Shown here in pieces: positions 42,673-44,576 of a stretch of 44,576 nt of DNA; the stretch's first letter is position 1; every line of letters starts with the position of its first letter. Below the pieces are notes generated by a model. The model was not told the origin of the DNA. It saw only the letters and a program-made list of their open reading frames with translations, and did not search any database. A program made the translations under genes and the position numbers. This DNA is from Acidimicrobiia bacterium (GTDB lineage Bacteria; Actinomycetota; Acidimicrobiia; Acidimicrobiales; JANYDT01): the NCBI GenBank assembly GCA_025359845.1, contig JANYDT010000064.1:1-44576 (forward strand), written 5' to 3'.

Positions 42673-43172
42673 GCACCATCGACTGGTGCCGACACTGCTC
42701 GATGGATGCAGTGATGACGTTGGAGCACCTGCCTGCCCGCTCAGCGGGTAACAATAAGCCGATGCGCATGTGCAACGACACCGGGACCATTGTTCAGGAC
42801 TTCCTGGACGGGCTGGCGATCCCGACGCTGTGCGGTGACTGCAATGGCGGTGCGAGCAGACGCAATCTTCCCGGTGCCTACAAGCTCTGGCGCAACGATG
42901 TGATCGAGGCCGTCAGGTCGACGACCGCCAGGCAACGCCCGAGGCCGAGCTTCAACATCTGGCGAACCGGCTTGGTCGTCGACGTTGACCACGAGTATGC
43001 GCTTCACCCGGGCCGGGTCGTCCGACAGGTGCTCGGCATGGTGCTCGCGGTTCAAGCCACTCGCGACCTCGTAGTCGCCGACGAGACCGACGGGTCAGCT
43101 ACCCGATCGCGGATCGCTCTGACCCTATGGTCAGCCAGCTCTATGAGGGTGGTAGCAACTGACCCCACCTGA
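42669..43172 (+). CDS. HNH-endonuclease-like zinc protein, coupled to the helicase remnant
   Basis: 167 residues from ATG 42669 (ATGA overlap with the preceding frame). Metal/active-site pattern: Cys7 and Cys10 in WCRHC, LEHLPARSAGN with the EH pair at 19-20, and Cys55-xx-Cys58-Asn59 in LCGDCNGGASRR. That is the layout of HNH nucleases with a zinc knuckle. The C-terminus becomes Ser/Arg-rich after about residue 135 and may be frameshifted. A helicase-HNH pair suggests a nuclease system of a mobile or defence element; function unproven. Confidence 0.5.
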   Translation: MSTIDWCRHCSMDAVMTLEHLPARSAGNNKPMRMCNDTGTIVQDFLDGLAIPTLCGDCNGGASRRNLPGAYKLWRNDVIEAVRSTTARQRPRPSFNIWRTGLVVDVDHEYALHPGRVVRQVLGMVLAVQATRDLVVADETDGSATRSRIALTLWSASSMRVVATDPT

Positions 43173-43668
43173 GCGTCGGGTCCCCGGCTCCTTTAGCCCG
43201 TCACCGAAGGGGCGCTGAAACACCCGCCGGAAGTCCTGGCCGACACGATGGCCACCACGCCGAACCGCCCAGCACGCGCAGCGGCGTCCAAGGAGGGACG
43301 GACGCGGCCGAGCTTGCGGTCGTCAAAACGGTGCGGTCAGGCTTCCTCAGCGCCAGGATCCGGAATGCCATGCTGCGCGGCGTAGTCTTTAACGTCGCTA
43401 CGTAACTGGTTGCCGATCTTGTCGAGCAGCGCCGGCGATGGCATCGGCTCGCCCAGGTGATCGGTCAGGGACCTCACCACCTTGGCTTGACGCGTCCTTC
43501 AGCGATCGACTACTGATACGTCGGACAGGCGTGCCGTAGTCATACTCGGAACTCCTGCTCCGGGCGGTTGGCTCGGCGATGACATGTGAGGGGCAATCGT
43601 TCGCGTCACCAGGTTGAAGCGCGCCGAGTGTCGTCTCGTCCGTATGAGCGCGTTCAATGGGTTGAGGT
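43173..43668. other. Stretch with only a possible gene fragment
   Basis: Apart from the minus-strand fragment at 43337-43480, no gene is recognised on either strand. No operator copy here. Confidence 0.35.
43337..43480 (-). pseudogene. Possible protein fragment, 47 codons
   Basis: Minus-strand frame from a GTG at 43480 to TGA at 43339-43337 reads SLTDHLGEPMPSPALLDKIG ... QLRSDVKDYAAQHGIPDPGA. The sequence has the composition of real protein and ends normally, but is too short to assign. Likely the stub of a larger gene of the mobile element. Confidence 0.3.
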
Positions 43669-43920
43669 ATGAACCTGTCATCGCCATCACGCCGACTCGC
43701 CACGGGAACGCGAGACGTCGTCCGTCTCACGTACACCGTCGAAGAGGCCGCCATCATCCTCGGAATCAGTCGATCAGCGGCGTACGAATGCGCGCGCCGC
43801 CACGAGCTACCGACCATCCGGCTCGGTCGCCGACTTGTAGTGCCGGTCGCCGCCATACAGACTCTTGTTCAATCTGCGATCTCGCCCACGGAAGCCGGAG
43901 CCGAGAACCGCGCCCGCTGA
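43669..43920 (+). CDS. Excisionase-like helix-turn-helix protein
   Basis: 83 residues, ATG 43669. The core LTYTVEEAAIILGISRSAAYECARRHELPTIRLGRRLVVPVAAIQTLV is the MerR/Xis-type winged helix-turn-helix found in actinobacterial excisionases and in small activators of integrative elements. Together with the relaxase remnant it marks an integrative element end. No integrase is in the window. Confidence 0.8.
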   Translation: MNLSSPSRRLATGTRDVVRLTYTVEEAAIILGISRSAAYECARRHELPTIRLGRRLVVPVAAIQTLVQSAISPTEAGAENRAR

Positions 43921-44108
43921 CGAGGGATGCCCGCCGGGGTTCGATGTCAACACCCTGAGCGGGCCGACAGAGGCCCAATACAGCGCCGATACAGCGACTG
44001 CTAAGACACACCAGCACTAGATGCTATTATCTGGAAAAGGGTCACAACAGTGGCCTGCATAAACATATATAAGCACATCAGTCGGACGGTTCTTTTGACC
44101 CTCTCAAG

Positions 44109-44576
44109 GTGAAACCGTCCTCGATGCTCGCCGAGCACCACAGCGAACGTCTCGCGCTCAACACCCGCGCCAGGGCGCTGCGGCGCTCCGACGGAACCTT
44201 CCACGGCCCCGACATCGAGATCGGCGGATAATCCTTCGCCGTCGGCGACCAAATCATCTGCCGCGCCCTACCCGGCTACGACCCGACCGTGGCGGCAAAG
44301 GCACCGAGGTCCGCAACGGCCCCGCAGCGTCATCACTGCCATCCACCCCGGCCCGGCACCGCAACTCGACATCAACTTCGAAAACCGCGGCACCATCCGC
44401 GTCCCCACCGACCTGCTCACCAAACCGATCCGCGGCCGCCAAGTCACCGGCATCATCACCCACGCCTACTGCCTCACCACCCAGCCGCCCAAGGCGACAC
44501 CGACACCACCGCCCGACTCCTCGCCACCGACACAGCGTCACGCGAAGGCGTCTACGTCGGCCTCACCCGCGGCCGG
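44109..44576 (+). pseudogene. MobF/TraA-type relaxase-helicase remnant, cut by the window edge
   Basis: Starts VKPSSMLAEHHSERLALNTRARAL and continues SDGTFHGPDIEIGG, then TAA 44229-44231, then FAVGDQIICR, GGKGTEVRNG, VITAIHPGPAPQLDINFENR, VTGIITHAYCLTT, AQGDTDTTARLL and VYVGLTRGR in three frames. This is the C-terminal SF1 helicase part of TrwC/TraA relaxases (the T-AQG motif and the YVxLTRxR motif). One stop and at least three frameshifts show advanced decay. Evidence of past conjugative transfer. Confidence 0.75.

Overview
The window looks like high-GC actinobacterial DNA. GTG and TTG starts are common, an F420-type LLM oxidoreductase is present, and the periplasmic binding protein opens with a Cys-rich GQKA/TKSGKKL module that I associate with Acidimicrobiia; that class is an inference. 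No rRNA, tRNA or CRISPR array was seen. Several genes carry one-base frameshifts, some at homopolymers, so part of the damage could be assembly error. In-frame stops in the indolepyruvate oxidoreductase and the relaxase point to real decay as well.

Layout. 1-2.9 kb: remains of a mobile or plasmid-type module (ParA/MinD-like protein, small hypotheticals) and a broken alpha/beta hydrolase. 3-41.4 kb: a large catabolic island. 3.1-8.4: P450 no. 1 and a decaying indolepyruvate:ferredoxin oxidoreductase. 8.4-12.5: amidohydrolase no. 1, then a tetR - DUF35 - thiolase chain. 12.6-15.1: cupin remnant, beta-keto-acid cleavage enzyme, P450 no. 2. 15.2-19.2: operon P450 no. 3 - ferredoxin - thiolase no. 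2 - DUF35 no. 2 - LLM oxidoreductase. 19.5-28.6: operon livG - livF - binding protein - fused LivHM permease - aldehyde dehydrogenase - alcohol dehydrogenase - NHL protein - cupin. 28.7-31.7: CoA-transferase - cyclase - HpcH aldolase. 31.9-36.5: amidohydrolase no. 2, two carboxymuconolactone-decarboxylase-like proteins, two SMP-30 lactonase-like proteins. 37-41.4: cupin, CoA-transferase no. 2, broken hydrolase, dioxygenase-like cupin, SDR. 41.8-44.6: mobile-element debris (helicase/HNH pair, excisionase-like HTH, relaxase remnant).

How it fits together. The enzyme set (P450s plus ferredoxin, ADH/ALDH, CoA-transferases, two Ltp2-like thiolase/DUF35 pairs, beta-keto-acid cleavage enzyme, HpcH aldolase, cyclase, lactonases, amidohydrolases, ABC importer) fits uptake, oxidation, CoA activation and retro-aldol or ring-opening breakdown of a cyclic carbon source. 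The substrate is not identifiable from sequence. Many functions occur two to four times as paralogues.

The main discovery is a 16-bp inverted repeat, consensus TTGGGC-N4-GCCCAA with TTAGGC/CTAGGC variants. It occurs at ten intergenic places, nearly one for each catabolic transcription unit. At several of them it lies directly after a recognisable TTGAC(A/G) ... TAnnnT promoter. This looks like a single repressor regulon covering the whole island; the regulator is not identified.
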